Shown: piece after piece, positions 44,717-58,528 of the stretch
Layout: every line of letters begins with the position of its first letter
How positions within the stretch are numbered: position 1 is the first letter of the stretch
Assembly: GCF_000002995.4 (NCBI RefSeq)
Contig: NW_025062477.1
Coordinates: forward strand, 11,948,696 to 12,012,695
From: Brugia malayi
Taxonomy: Eukaryota; Nematoda; Chromadorea; Rhabditida; Onchocercidae
Length of the DNA: 64,000 nt
Reading direction: 5' to 3'
Notes under the pieces: model-generated
The model's input: only the letters and a program-made list of their open reading frames with translations
Databases searched by the model: none
What the model was told of the DNA's origin: nothing
Translations under genes and position numbers: made by a program

Positions 44717-46044
44717 TCACTTAATGGAACAATTGAAAACAAAAAAAAAAAGAGAAAGAAAAAGTTAAAAAATTCCATTACTAAATGTAATTAATAAATT
44801 TTTGAAAATTTAATTTGTTTCCATCTCATTCATAAAATTATGTATTTGATTAAAGCTTTTTTAAAATTAAATTGACATTTTAAAAAAAAAGATTTTAATT
44901 AATATTTTATAATGTTTTTTCTTTTGAATAAAATTATTATTTAACAAAAGGATTGAAATTTATTTAATTGAATTATATATTTTTAGATAAGAAATCTGCC
45001 ATTGCTTAATTAATCAATTATTTATTGTTTTTAGTTAAAATAAAAAATATGTAAATTGGTTTTTTGTCGTTTTTTCCTTTTTCATTATTTTTCGAACAAA
45101 AGAAAAATGTTATAAAATATTTGATTACTAATTGTAACAGTACAAAATAGAAAAATATTATTAGCAATTTCGATGTGCTTTAAAAACAATAAAAAATTGT
45201 AAAGGAACAAATAAAAATTTTAAAAGGATAAAAATAATTTATTAAAATACAAAAAAAAAAAAAAAAAAAACCTTAGAAAAGACAAAAATAAGTTTTGTAA
45301 TTAATAATTAATTTGCACTGAAAATGATTTTCTTTTTGCAATAAAATTAGACAATCAAATTGAAGCAAATATAAAAATTTGAAATTGAAAAATAATTCAA
45401 TTTTTTACAGTCAAAGGATTGCTACTCATTTTATTAAAATATTAATTAACATTTTAATTAATTAATTAAAACATTAAAAATTAATTATAATCATACAATA
45501 GCATGAGTATAGCGCATCAAATATTTTAAAAAAATAACAATAAAATTAATAAAACTAAAATTTAACTAACAAATAGCAAATTAAATTCAAAAAAAAAAAA
45601 TAAACGAATCAGTTGCTTATTTCATATACCGCTTGAAAGATTGCTACTCATTTTATTAAAATATAAAATTAATTATAATCATAGAGGAAAAGAAATTTAA
45701 ATTAGAAATTTAATAACCCAGAATTTTTCTTTTGAGGTCATTTTTTTATTCCCTCTTATTTTTTTTTATTTTTTTTTTGCACCATAAATAAATGATCAAT
45801 CATCCAAAAAATATTTTCTTCTATATATTCATCATATATATAATTATAAATTTTACTAGTTGTAAGCATTTCAAGCGTCAAAAACGTGTAAATAATTGTT
45901 AATAATACACGTACGCTTCAAATATTGCAAATATTGAACACGTGAAATACATTAATTAGTTAAGTAGAAATTAAATTACTCACATAAACAATATGTTTTT
46001 TTTTTTATCATTTCATTATTTCTTTAATTATCTGATAAAAAATT

Positions 46045-46375
46045 GAAATGATTAATTTCACTAGCTGAATTTATAAGAATTCAGAAAAAGAAAAAATAAA
46101 TAAATTAATTAAATTATCTTTGATAACTCGCTAATTAATTATAATTATAGAATAAATGAATTTTCTTTGAAAAATCTAAAGTTATTAATTGAATATATAT
46201 ATACAATTAATGAATAATTTCAATTGCTAATTTATAAAAGCTTAAAAGAATTGAAAAAATAACAAATAAATTATATTATCTTTAATTATTTGCTAATTAA
46301 TTATAATTATTGAATAAATGAATTTTGTTTTTTGATAAGTTTTAGATTTATTAATTGATTATATATACAATTGCA
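46045..46375. repeat. About 160-bp imperfect tandem duplication
   Basis: Two diverged copies, about 46055-46208 and 46228-46375. Both contain gctaattaattataattat followed by gaataaatgaattttvtttt-like sequence (v = C or G) and end in a tatatatacaatt motif. Confidence 0.75.
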
Positions 46376-49300
46376 ATAAATTTCAAAAGTAATTGTGATA
46401 ATTTAAAAAAAAATCAATTTAAAAAAAAATTAAAAATAGTAAAAAAAATTTTTTTTAATAAGAAAAGAGCTCTTTAAATATTTTCAATAATTTACTTATT
46501 GAATTAAATTATCTAATGAATATATATATTTTTTCTTTGTTGAACTGAAGGGCTGAACAAATTAATGAATATTAAAATATGAAATGAATTAATTTAATAT
46601 AATTATTCAGCATAACTTTTCATACTTTTTTTTACGCTTACCAATGAAAAATTACTGAAAATTTATGATAAAAATTAAAACTGATAATAAACTGTTAATA
46701 ATGTTACATTTTTTATAAATCGTAAATTTATAAATATTGTTAATTAAATAATAAATTGTAGATACTGAAATTGCTTTTACATTAATAAATCAATGTTTAC
46801 GGAAAATAAGTTGAAAAAAATTAAAATTAATTCTTAATTAACATTTTTGGACAATATTACGTTTCCAATAATTCAATAGCAATTAAAAAAATAATGGAAA
46901 TTGTTCAGAAATAGTTGAGATTATCATATAAAAACTATATTAGATATTTTAAAAAATATTTTAAAGTGTTTTTTTTGTTATGTTTTAATATTTAAATAAT
47001 AGTTATTGAATAATAATTATCAGAAATTAAATTTATCACATAGTGAAGTATAAGAAAGTATATTTTATGTTGTTGTATTTTAATAAATATATGATCTAAA
47101 TTCAAAATAATTAATTAATTAACTAATTAAACACAGATTGTAAAATCTGGGATTTTGGATAAGTCTCTTCTTTTTTTCTTCGCTTTTAATACCATTTTAA
47201 AATTAACAAGAAAGATAGAAAAAAACGCAGTCATTTCCAGTACTGTTTTCTTTTTAATTAATTTAATCGTTCCTCAGTTATTGTTAATCTTTTTTTCTGT
47301 TTATTTTTTTTTTTTTTTTTTTAAAATAATGGAAGAAAGTGAAAAAATATGATTAGATAATTAATAAAATTAATATATTTCAGTTTTGCATTCCTATTCC
47401 GTTAATTATTGCTTATATTAATTTACAAAATCATTAACACTACTTTAATTATAAATGTTATTATTATCATTAATATTATTATCATGAATAAATAGTTACA
47501 CCACTTTTTAATTTAATTTAATAATTTCTACAATATTATTAAGTATTAATAATTTTTATAAATTGAAAATGTTTCATTTTTCGTTTTCATCTACTTTCTC
47601 CCTCCCTTTCTCTCTCCCTTTCTCTATCCCTTTCTCTCTCCCTCTCTCTCTCTCTCTCTTTCTCTAAGATAAATCAGTTACTAATGTATACGGAAAAATT
47701 AAGTTGAAAATTTGAAGGAGACAGTAATTAAGGATAATTAAGAAAATTATCACACTGATAAAAATTTCATTCATTGATAATACTTCCTTCATCCATTCAT
47801 TTCCTTTTTGATATTCCAGTTAATTTAAAGGTCAAATTTCTAAATTGTTGAATGATTGATGAATGAATGAAAATAAAAACGAGTAAATAATGCGATAAAA
47901 ATTCTCCCAAATCGTATAATCCTTTTAAATTCATTCTTAAAATATATAATTTTTATTACAAATTTAAATTCTTATAAATTCTCATAGATATGTATTCAAT
48001 TTTTATAGTTTAAAATCGAATTTAAATTTAATTTAACCAATAATTTACCATTTTTTTTTCTTTATTTTTGAAAATTTTATTTTTCATGAAACATTTGATC
48101 AAATTCTAACTAATAATTTGCTAAAGTTTATGAAGCACAGAAAAAAAGGAACTAAATAAAAACTACTGTTACCAATATTTTATATACTTAATTTTAATTT
48201 TACAAATGTTCATATTTTTAATAGTTAATAATCAAAGAAATTTCTCAGCACTTATTTTTTTTCATTTTTTTAATTTTATAGGATAATCTTTATTACTATT
48301 TTTAACAATTTTAATTGCTAGTTAATAGTATTATTTGAATGAAATTTGACTAATAACATTAAATTATTCAAAGAAATTAATAAGACTAATTAAAAGTTTA
48401 AACAGTTCAATTTTATAATTTCATTCATTAATTAGTAAAATCATTATCAAAATTGTCAGCGATTTTTTTTTTTCCTTCATGACCATTAATAAAAAAGTAA
48501 TATGAACTAAAACTGGTTTAATATGAAACCATTTAATCTATTTAAATGTAATGTCATCATCTTTAGGCAAGACATTCGTTCATTTATTTGAATTAATTTT
48601 TTTTTCTGAGAAAAAAAAAATATTTTTAGCTCAAATAATTTGTTCAATTTCAAAATTATTTTAAAAATATTTCTTAGTAATAAATGAATGAATATGCATA
48701 ATGAGCAAAATTTATCAAAAAACAAATAAAAAAAAACATATATTTGTTTATATTTCAAACGAATGATTAAATGTCAAAAAGAGAGAGAGAGAAAAAAAAA
48801 AAGAAATTAAAGAATATTTTTATTGCTTATTTATTCATAATTTTTTGCAATTTCTACGAATTTTTTCTTGCTTTGTTCTTTTTGTTTACAAAAATATGTA
48901 AATATTTTTTAGTTAAAGAAAAAAAAAACAATATTTGTTGACGCAAAAAAAAAAAAAGAAAAACTAGAAAAAGAAATAAAATTATCAGACAGAATGAAGA
49001 AAAGAGGAAGGAATCATTGTAAAATATAATTATTAATATAAAATGATTAATTAATTATTTTCATCAATGCTAATAATTTTTTAAATAAAATTTGAATAAA
49101 ATTTTTTTTCTTCATTCATTTTATTCATTATTAAATTGCTCAAATGATTTAACACTACTATTAATTATTATTATTATCATTATTAATTATTATTATTAAT
49201 TATTCATAAAATATTTGTCTTTTTTTCTTTCCACCCAAAAAAAGCAAAAATAAAAAATATGTCATCGATATAAATTGCTGTCATCTCATTTAATTGTACA

Positions 49301-50494
49301 TTCATTTTTATTAATATGACTAACATTTAGAAAACTTGTTTATTGATCCTTATCTTATCACAAATTTTCATAATAAATCAGGTATATTAAGGTGGAACAA
49401 TTTTTCCTTCATTTCAATCCATTTTATATTCTTTTATTTCATTTATTTTAATCACAACCATTTTAATTTTCACTTTTATTACATGCTTATCAATTAAAAA
49501 TACAATCATTTTCAACATTACACATATATTTTTATTCTTTTCACTAAATTTTTTAACTACAATTTTTTTCAAAAAAAAAAAAAAAAAATTCCAATTATCT
49601 TACAATCTTACTCGTTTTTTTTTTTTTTTTTCAAATTTATCCTTTTATCTTTCAGTTATCGCTTGCAAATGTTCAAAAAAAAGTAATTCCAATAAGTTAT
49701 ACTTAAAATATTTTAAAATTGGTATGATAAAATGGAAACAAATTATGTTAACTCCTAAAATAGCTTTCAAATTGTGCATCGAATCAATAATATCAATTTT
49801 TTGAATGGGTCAAAAATTTTGGATATAAACAATAAATATCGATAATCTTTTTTTCAACTAAGGAATCAAGTGAGAGGGAGAGAGAGAGAGGAACAGAGGG
49901 GAAGAAAGGGAGAGAATATATATATATATATATATAAATAACCTGTACACAACAAATAAATTTTTTTTCTCCTTGGTTTAAAGGTCAACTTTTTGTTATG
50001 TCGAATTAACCTCTTCAGAATTTTTTTAAGCCTATAATTCTAAACAATCTAAAAAAAACTGTAAAAACATACGAAAATGTAAATCATTTATCATTCGCCA
50101 AAGTTTACATTATGACAAAACAACAAACAAAACTCAGTTTGAAGAAAAATGACAAATGTCAACAAACAAAATATTTCAGAATCCATAGCTTTTACCATAG
50201 CAAAAATATATTACTTGCACATATTCAAACACTTGAATGCTGAAATAAACTAAGAAAACTTTCATTGAATGCATAAAAAACTAAAAAAAAGACGAATGAC
50301 AGGAAAGTTTCACATGAAATTTAAAATGTTTACAACATATTGCATCTTTTCAAAATTTCCTAACATCCGTTTATCAAAAGGATGCAGTTTAAGAAATCTT
50401 CTCATAATCCTTTTTCCTTTTCACCCTATAAAATTACATACATATTCTTTGTTAATTTATGATTAAAAATTTATAATTAACACAAAATTTCCCT

Positions 50495-52886
50495 TCATTC
50501 ATCAAGTTCATCAGAATCATTATCACTTCTATCTCGTCGAGTTGCCTCTTCAGCATCTGCTTGCTGATCTAATCCTTTCGGTGCCACCAAACCATCATCA
50601 TCGCTACCTTCCTCACCACTTAATTCTTCAACAAAAGTTTCCATCATTTCCATTCGTTTCCTGATTTCTTCTTCATCCAAATCTGTTACTACTTTTGGCT
50701 GAAATTTTTTAATTCATAAATTTCAATCAAATAGAAACAAAAATATACTATCATGGATCATAAAAACTGACTACAGTTTGATACAATGATGAAATTAAAT
50801 TACATTTTGGAAAGCCTGAAGCAGCATTCTATAAGTTCATCAGTTATAGGATTTCAATATAACAGTAAAATGTGTTTTGAATTATTCACCAATAGCTATA
50901 AAGCTCATTAAAATATCTTCGAACAATACAATTCTATTTGAAAGTAGCTGATTTCCCATCGAAACCAAATAAACCTCTGAGAATTTAAAATCAACTTACA
51001 GCCATGATGATCTTGAAACTTCCTTGACAATTTTCGATAGTTTTTTTGATTGTATAAAGAGCTTTGTTAATTGCTTCCAAACCTTCACTTCTTTCCAGTG
51101 TTTGTGTCGTAACAACAAAAAGTGGTGCTGCTATCAGATTGATCTACAAATGAAACAACAATTAATAAATAGACTATTTATCCAATTTAAAAATTTAAGA
51201 AAAAAACAACAAAACTAATTTAAGAAAAAACAACAAAACTACTGAGTTATAAATTTGAGTGCTGTTACAATTAGCATAGTAACCAAAAATTTATGCATGT
51301 ATTCCCCGACCTCAGGTGTCAAACATAAGTTAACTATTACTGATTACCTTGATTGGCATTTCCGGAGTTGAGCATTTCTGCCCTTCGATAAGGGCATCTT
51401 TTACAGCATCTATTCCATCATATGAAAAACACGAAACTTCAATATCAGCTCGGATCTTCACGGCTTGTGGAGTCAGCCTTTTTCTGAAATGTCAATAATA
51501 GCTGTTAATTTACTAAACTAATCCTGAGACTACAATCTTATATAAAAAATTTGTAACACCAGAAAAAAAATTTTTTTTTTTCATTCATCTAATCGTTAAC
51601 CTTTCTTTTAGCTTCATTTAAATAAGAAATATATATGATGAAAAAAAGCTTAAAAAATTTACTTAATATCTATCAAAAGTTTTTCACGAATATCCGATGT
51701 TATGTCGCACTCATCTAAAGCAGTTGGATCACTGATGGCTTTCTTAAAAATATCAAATGCAGCTCCTTTCCTCTTTAATTTTCTGTCGAAATACCATGCT
51801 GTTTTCTCATATAAGTCTTCCAGTTGCTTTTCAGAATCATAACCTAACTGATCAGCTACATGTCGAAGGATACTGAAATTGTGCTATTAAAGAATACTGT
51901 TTGCATATGCCATCGAAAATTAAGTCCAGAAGAAAAATAATTCTTCATCTTAGTAATTCCTCAGTAATCTTAGTAATTAAAGAAAAGATTAATAATTCTC
52001 AGTAGCTTCTTTTAATAATTTTGAAAAATAATGCCGATCATTTCAATAAGATCATAAGCGGGAAAAATTATTGCACTAATTATTAATGCTTTAAACAAAG
52101 AAATATGAAAAAAGAAAAACACATCTATAAAACATCATAAATCAAATAAAATATGTTGGCAAGCAATTTTAGAGATTAATAAGGGAAACATCTCTATCAT
52201 TAATTGTACTCAAAATACTACATTAACTCTCATGTAAATCAATTTATAATGAGTTTTAATTACAATATTTCCAATTTGGATACAAAATAGAACTAAACAT
52301 TAATTCGATTAAGTAAGTAGATCAGTACCTATTGACAGCTTTAGCTTTAGCAAATCGTTCTTCACACTGTATCGAATCCTTTGAATAAACTCGTCTTTTT
52401 GATAAATCAATATAACCTTTTTCCTTATCAACACGTATAACAACGACACACTCATTTCGACCAACTCGGATTAACTTATTTACTGAACGGATACGTCGCC
52501 GCGAAAGCTCTGATAGCAATATCATACCCTCTGTAATATAATGATGTTAATTAATTAAAACATTTATATAAATGGATATCAGATTCAGTGTGCATTTATA
52601 AAACTATTACCACGTTTTTTGTTTACCATAATAACAACAACATTTACAGTCGCACAATAGGTATGCAAAATTTATGATACTATTGTTACACCGTCAAATT
52701 CCCTCATTATACACTTGAATTTTATACAGAATATATAATATCGGTACTATTTTGGAATATACCTATATTATTATATTCTAGTAGCGATACGTAGGCACCC
52801 ATCTCGGCAATTTGCCGTATATTTACCATAACCGTATCCTCCACATCCGGAAATTGATTTGCATAAAATCGGCAAGACAATGGCAT
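50495..52886 (-). CDS. eif-2A: Translation initiation factor eIF2, alpha subunit
   Basis: Six exons: 52763-52886, 52329-52530, 51663-51872, 51348-51483, 51000-51143 and 50495-50698. They total 1020 bases, giving 339 residues, close to other animal eIF2-alpha proteins. The N-terminal S1-type OB fold starts [20 protein letters not shown] and runs to about residue 90. The regulatory site is intact: [13 protein letters not shown] places the phosphorylated serine at S51 counting the initiator Met. A helical middle domain ([19 protein letters not shown]..) and the alpha/beta C-terminal domain ([17 protein letters not shown]) follow. The tail is acidic, ending [10 protein letters not shown]. eIF2 carries initiator Met-tRNA to the 40S subunit; phosphorylation of this serine shuts down general translation under stress. 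It lies about 0.7 kb downstream of prohibitin 1 on the same strand. Confidence 0.97.
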
Positions 52887-53608
52887 GTTGCCTTTCACAA
52901 ATCTAAAATGAAATCATAAAAACACATAACCTTCATACATTTCCTGATTTCTTTCCAATCAATACCAGTTTTAGAATTCGAATCAAATATTCAAAGAACA
53001 CATCTTAGTTTTCCTCTTACTACTTCTTTCTACCTTTTAATTTAAAAAAAAATCCCAACCTAGCACCTTAAAAAAAAAAAAAAAAAAATTCATCTTAAAA
53101 CCTAGCATCTTAAAAAAAAAAAAAAAAATTCCCAACCTAGCATCTTAAAACTAAGTGGAACGAGAAGCTATTTCATCAACCTATAATACTGTGACAACAT
53201 CATCATAACAGGAAGAAGCAATTTGCATATTTCTACCTAATTCAAACAAAGTGATTTTTTTCCTTCAACCTTGTGTCTATTCCAGACCTACCTCACATGC
53301 CAACATAAATCAGACTATCCGAAATCACTTCAAATGAATTCAATAAAAAAGCTTGAAAATGTAAAATACATTGGCAGTTAATTAACCGCTCTATTTGTTT
53401 TAAAAATCCAAGCAAAAGTACAAACATTTTATAAAATTAAGCAAAATAAGAAAGTAACAAATTCATAACAACAGTAAGACAATAAAAAAATCAAATGTAA
53501 GAATCGTAGCACTAATATTAGACTGAATAAAAAATTGAATAAACTGCAAGAAATACTATTCAATCACGAAATTATCAATACTACTCAAACATAGAAAATC
53601 TTGTTTCG
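52887..53608. other. Spacer between prohibitin 1 and eIF2-alpha
   Basis: 722 bases separating two genes on the same strand. It includes the prohibitin 3' UTR and three copies of an aacctagcatcttaaaa motif separated by poly-A (53055-53155). The gap is long for a classic nematode operon, but co-transcription is not excluded. Confidence 0.6.
53055..53155. repeat. About 40-bp tandem repeat with poly-A spacers
   Basis: Three copies of aacctagcaycttaaaa, each followed by a long A run and an attcatc or attccc end. Confidence 0.85.
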
Positions 53609-56061
53609 CTACACTGCTGGCATATTGAAGAGTGTATTTTGATTATTCGGCAAATACACAACATTTCGGGATTTCGCCATCCTTTCGGCTATTTCTTCTG
53701 CAGCTTCTATTTTTCTTAACTCAATTAAGCCATCACCAGCTTCTTTGAATGCCTACAATAATCTCGTTAATATCATTAAATAAAAGCATTCTATTTAAAA
53801 AAGTATGAATAAATGACATAATTTAGAAGCAGTTGCAAGGGTTGATTTGTTTTTTTATATTACAAGATTATTATATTACTTATGCTCTTCAAAACTTTAT
53901 TACTTATGATTTTCATAAAAATCAAAGTTATCGCACTGGGATGTCTATATAATTTACATAATAATATATACATAAATATACAAAAATACATAAATTCCTT
54001 ACCTGAGCTAAAAGTTTAGCTGCTTGTGCATCACCTTCTGCAGTTGTTACAGCTGCAACTTTCATTTGCTCTGCTGTTTCGACAAGATAACGAGCTTTTT
54101 CAGCTTCTTGCTGTGCAACTTGTTTCATCTCGACAGCATCTGTAAATTCCCGCCCGAAAGATAGATGCGTCTAAAAAAATTTCACAAATATTAAAAACAT
54201 AACTAAGAAACTCTATGCAAACTGCATAAACACAGGGAAGCACTGCATAAATACAATCCTTTACTACTGCCAAGATTATCATCTACTTCAGTGCGACATT
54301 CGATAGTAATTATAGAAAAGTGGATATGTCTATGCTGTTTTGCACTGTAAATAATGTAAAGGAATGAACTCGTTTTCTTAAATATCGATTGGCTACTATC
54401 ATTCTATCATTACTCACCAGATATTTGAAGTAAATTTGAAAAAAAAAAAAGATAAAAGAGATAAAAAAAATCTCGTCAAACTTACAATGGCAATATCATC
54501 TAATAAAATGCCAAACTGTTTCGCTCTTTCTGATAGTTCAAGAGAAACTCTATGACTAACACTTTCTCGTTGTGTGATCATTTCATGTGCATCGAACTGA
54601 GCCTAAATTAAACATGAATGTTCTAGCAAAAATACAACTTTTAGAAGTAAATTCCCTTGGAAGAAGTTAGAGGAAAATTATACATTCTGCTAGATAATGA
54701 CAATTTATATATATATATGATAAGTAATTATAATGCAATAAAAATAGCAAATATTAAAGAAGCCAACTATAATGTAACAATTTAGACAAAAAATTTGGTT
54801 GAAGGAAATATTATCTCTTTTAGCAGCCTGCATACATCCTTCTCTTCTGCTAAAGAAAAACCAGATATATTTTAATATGCAACACTAGCAAATAAAAATA
54901 GTGTTAAATGGTTTAAAAATACAATTACTTACAACAACAGCTTTTAAAACTTCATTTGTAATTGAAGGTAGCACTCTTTCTGCATAATCACGTCCAATAT
55001 TCAAATATATATTAGGTAATTTGCCCGGCTCGGGTCGATGCAAAATTCTCAACGTTATTTGCACATTTTGCAGGTCTAAAATAAAAACTGATAGAAAAAA
55101 TCATTCCATCCTAGTTATGTCTTCTTTAAAAAATTTATATAGTATTAGAAACTTTCAGACTATGTCACTTATAATGCATGAGAATTTATTCATTCCTTTT
55201 AAGCGCTCTTCCTTATTCATCAAATCTATCTTAAAATCATGAAGAGAAAAACATCCGACCTTTACTTCCTGTAATCGTGGAGACAACTCGTGGAGTTGAT
55301 CGAATATCAAAAATAATTGGTTTTTGGATTCCTGGAATCAGCATATGCGTCCCTTCGCCGATAACGTCAGGTTTTACACCAGTAAAACGATCGAAGATTA
55401 CAGCTCGTTGTCCACCATCAACTGTAAAAATAGGAGGTTCAACCCTAATTTCATTTTTTTTTTTTTTTTTAAATTCTCAGAAAAAGCTCTCTTTCCATTT
55501 CTATAACACATTTCTAAGACTCTCAATATGACACAGCTGGACAACAGTTAATAAACAAAAAACAAAACCTAATGGTTTTGACTTTTCATTTTTTACTCTT
55601 TCTTTTTTTTACCCATTAAATTTCAACATTTGTCTGTTTCATGTACCAAATCTTCCGTACCAAAATCTTATTTCATTTATTAATAAAATTTTGGATTTTC
55701 TAAAAATTTTCTAAACTTTTAATTAGGCAATGAATTTATAATATTCAATAATAGTGAGGCCTAAAAAATGGTTGATTCAAGATGCTAATCAAAAGATGCT
55801 AATTCATGCTAAGATGCTAACGCAAATTATATTAATGTATGATTATTTGATTAACCACCCATTTATAAAATTATCACCACTCAGTATTCCACCATTTATT
55901 ATTGCATTCGAAACACTAATAAAGCTAAGAAAACGCATTAAAAAAAAAAAAGAAAAAGAAAAACCGTTATATAATGCCTTCGATACAACACCAGCACCAA
56001 CAGCCATCGTAGCTCCAAGTTGGATTAAGCGCTTCATCAATTTTTCTCCTACTGTTGCCAT
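53609..56061 (-). CDS. phb-1: Prohibitin 1, mitochondrial
   Basis: Six exons: 55965-56061, 55260-55421, 54933-55075, 54486-54602, 54003-54170 and 53609-53752, totalling 831 bases and 276 residues, the normal PHB1 length. The N terminus ([20 protein letters not shown]) holds the membrane anchor. The SPFH/PHB domain follows, with [54 protein letters not shown] and [22 protein letters not shown] coiled coil comes next ([20 protein letters not shown]), then [17 protein letters not shown] and [15 protein letters not shown]. These match PHB1 rather than PHB2. PHB1 and PHB2 form ring complexes in the inner mitochondrial membrane that chaperone membrane proteins and support cristae. Transcription diverges from L27a, which starts about 1.6 kb away. 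Confidence 0.97.
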
Positions 56062-57268
56062 TTTTTCTTCTCTAGAATAAAAGTCAACTATTCTTAACTG
56101 AAATTATGGTTCACATAATAACGCAATATTCGTCCATTCGAAAAAGTTTAACTCAAATTAACACAGAAACTTATGATTCGTGATACTTTTAACAGTTAAT
56201 AATATACTTCAGACTAAAGCAACAAAAAATATAACAAAATGGAAGTGTTTAACTTTTCCTCTCCTTTATCATCACATAAACTATCATATCAGAAAGAATG
56301 AACACATAAACACATAAACCGGAAGAAAATCCTTCGGTAAACAGAAACCATTTTATTGTGATTCTGTTTCTTTTATCTTTCCTCTTGTAATAATACAAAT
56401 TTCACCCCAAATTTAATAGATGTTTAAGTGTCACACAAAAAACTGTGCAATTTATATTGAACTTGAAACTGTTAGTCATCGTGTAAAAACTTTGTAAAGC
56501 AATCCTAACAATGAAAACAATTGGTTACTTCCACTTATTATTATACAAAAAACTTGTCCATAACAAACAAAATAAGTCAAAATAACAAACTGTTCCAGAA
56601 ACAATTAGAAAGAGAAATTACTTCAAAAAATACAGTGTTAAATATTTAAAAATCTTTACTACTAAGAAGAAAAATAATTAACATTAATATCAGAAAATGT
56701 GACATGTAACTGATTCGGCAAAAATAATTTGTAAAAATCAATAACTTTTGAAAGTTAGAATACGAAATAGTCGGATTGGTGGCTTTCATTTATTATTAAA
56801 CACGAAAGCTATTCCTTAGCATAAAAATTTGAGGATGATAAATTAGTCCTATCGAGTAAATGAATTTATTTACATTGAAATGATTAGTATATAATTTTTA
56901 GAATGATAATTTTTCAAGAACCTGAAATGATTAATTACATAATAATGATAAAACCTTCTGAAAAGTCAATTCAAACAATGATTTTCATCATAAGAGCCTA
57001 GCACGTCATTCACGAGGTATTTTACATATATATTTAAATACACTTCAATAAATTCATATGCTATCAGTCAAAAATTTTGAACATAAGAAAAAGTAAAAGT
57101 TCGAAAAAGTTTAACCAACTCTCGACTTCATCGAGAATAGGTAAAAAAACACAAGTGATGATAACAAAATTATTTCTTAGCCTGGGATTTCATTTTCATA
57201 TTTCTGGTCTGAAACGGTTTGATGATTTGGTTTTTGGGATGTTAAATTCGGCAATGGATGAGGTGCTT

Positions 57269-57461
57269 ACGTGAACGGTTGGGGTAAAGAGTTTCACGTG
57301 TGATGGGTGAGGTGGTGAAGTGTGTTACGTGTTCTGACCAGAGAAATATCTTGCGTGTAATAGTTAGAACAAATATGTGTCATATATAGCAACTGGGTTA
57401 CGTGTACTTGTGTGTAGCTCGGTTAGAACATATAGTGGTTGGAAAGTGAGTACACCACGTG
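57269..57461. promoter_or_regulatory. Cluster of ACGTG / CACGTG motifs upstream of L27a
   Basis: ACGTG occurs at 57269-57273, 57296-57300, 57327-57331, 57400-57404 and 57457-57461, with a GCGTG near 57353. Two sites are full palindromic E-boxes (CACGTG at 57295-57300 and 57456-57461). All lie 200-400 bases upstream of a ribosomal protein gene. Function as a bHLH (Myc/Max or HLH-30-like) target is inferred. Confidence 0.55.
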
Positions 57462-57644
57462 TAGCTGCTAGAATATAAAGTGGCACTGTGAGGCTTGCGT
57501 TCCTTACATTTTAAGTTTATTATTTATAAGATAATACATTGGTAAATAATTTGCCCTGGATGTTATCTACTGTGTAGTTTCGCTCTTAAAGTTTTTATGA
57601 TGAAATTTTAAATAGTCTGCAAAGAATTTAAATCAATCTTTTTT

Positions 57645-57653
57645 CTTTCACAG
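57645..57653 (+). promoter_or_regulatory. 3' splice acceptor seven bases before the L27a ATG
   Basis: A polypyrimidine tract ending tttcacag at 57653 leaves only gatttgg before the ATG. In nematodes this is the usual look of a spliced-leader addition site, but a 5' UTR intron would look the same. Confidence 0.6.
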
Positions 57654-57660
57654 GATTTGG

Positions 57661-58528
57661 ATGGCTACATCAAAGAAAAAGACAAGGAAGCTAAGAGGTC
57701 ACGTATCGCACGGACATGGACGTGTCGGAAAACATCGTAAACATCCAGGTGGTAGAGGTAATGCTGGTGGACAACATCATCATCGTATCAATTTTGACAA
57801 ATATCATCCAGGCTATTTTGGAAAGGTTCCTTATTGTTTATTTTTATGTAGTAATTTATTATCTTCCTTCGTTAGAGGAAAGTGGGAAGTTTATTCCTTT
57901 TTCAATTGCAGTTTCTTTCTTTTCTATTCCCTGCTCTATTAGAAATACAGTTTTTCCGTCACAGCGCATGTAATATTTAATTTATTTGCTTTACAAGTGA
58001 TAGGTAGTTGTGTCTTTGATATCTTTAAAGATTTTTAAACTAGCAATGATTTTCGGCTTTCTTTCAAAAATAGGCAGATTTTATTCTATCTGAGAAATGT
58101 TCAACAATTAAGACACAAGTAATTTACAAATAGGTAAAGGCTTAATGTCTGGAAGTTCATAGATAACCGGATGATAATAGATAATCTGCTACAGGTGATA
58201 TTTTTTTACACATCTAAATAATATTTTAGCGCATTAAATAGCTTTTTAGGTTGGTATGCGAAATTACCATCTGAGACGTAACCGGCTATACTGCCCAACA
58301 GTGAACGTTGATAAGCTGTGGTCACTGATATCGGAGAAGGTGCGAAAAACTTATGCGGATAGGAAAGATAAGGCACCGGTAATCGATGTTGTCCGAGCTG
58401 GTTATTTCAAAGTTCTTGGCAAAGGCCTTCTGCCGAAGCAGCCTGTTATAGTCAAAGCAAAATTTTTCTCACATTCGGCAGAACAGAAAATAAAGGCAGT
58501 AGGTGGTGCCTGTGTATTGGTTGCTTAA
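57661..58528 (+). CDS. rpl-27A: 60S ribosomal protein L27a (uL15)
   Basis: Two exons, 57661-57825 and 58250-58528, total 444 bases and 147 residues, essentially the full family length. The basic N terminus [20 protein letters not shown], followed by [29 protein letters not shown], is the uL15 hallmark. The second exon gives [11 protein letters not shown], the middle [11 protein letters not shown] and the C terminus [11 protein letters not shown]. The protein binds 28S rRNA in the large subunit. The intron of 424 bases splits after GYFGK. P1 lies 452 bases downstream on the same strand, so the two ribosomal genes could share regulation. Confidence 0.98.

Larger units (their letters stand above)
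40909..50494. other. About 9.6 kb AT-rich intergenic DNA
   Basis: This region lies upstream of the GRL gene and downstream of the eIF2-alpha stop. Open frames here are short and low-complexity. It holds an (ATT)n tract (44625-44716), (CT)n/(TC)n runs (47598-47664), a (GA)n/(TA)n patch (49876-49936), a 160-bp imperfect duplication (46045-46375) and a GC-richer island at 41262-41475. Part of the left end may be GRL promoter or unseen 5' exons. Confidence 0.6.
56062..57660. other. Shared upstream region of phb-1 and the L27a gene
   Basis: About 1.6 kb between divergent genes. The part next to prohibitin is ordinary AT-rich DNA. The 400 bases next to L27a are clearly richer in G and contain a cluster of ACGTG motifs. 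No gene is seen; a 65-residue open frame at 57077-57274 has no recognisable similarity. Confidence 0.7.

Noticed and set aside
54100..54282. Cys/Tyr-rich minus-strand frame
   Set aside because: It lies out of frame over a prohibitin exon and intron.
55021..55531. Plus-strand frames of 60-84 residues
   Set aside because: They are antisense shadows of prohibitin exons 2 and 3.
57077..57274. 65-residue plus-strand frame before L27a
   Set aside because: No recognisable similarity, no splice structure, and it ends inside the promoter-like region.
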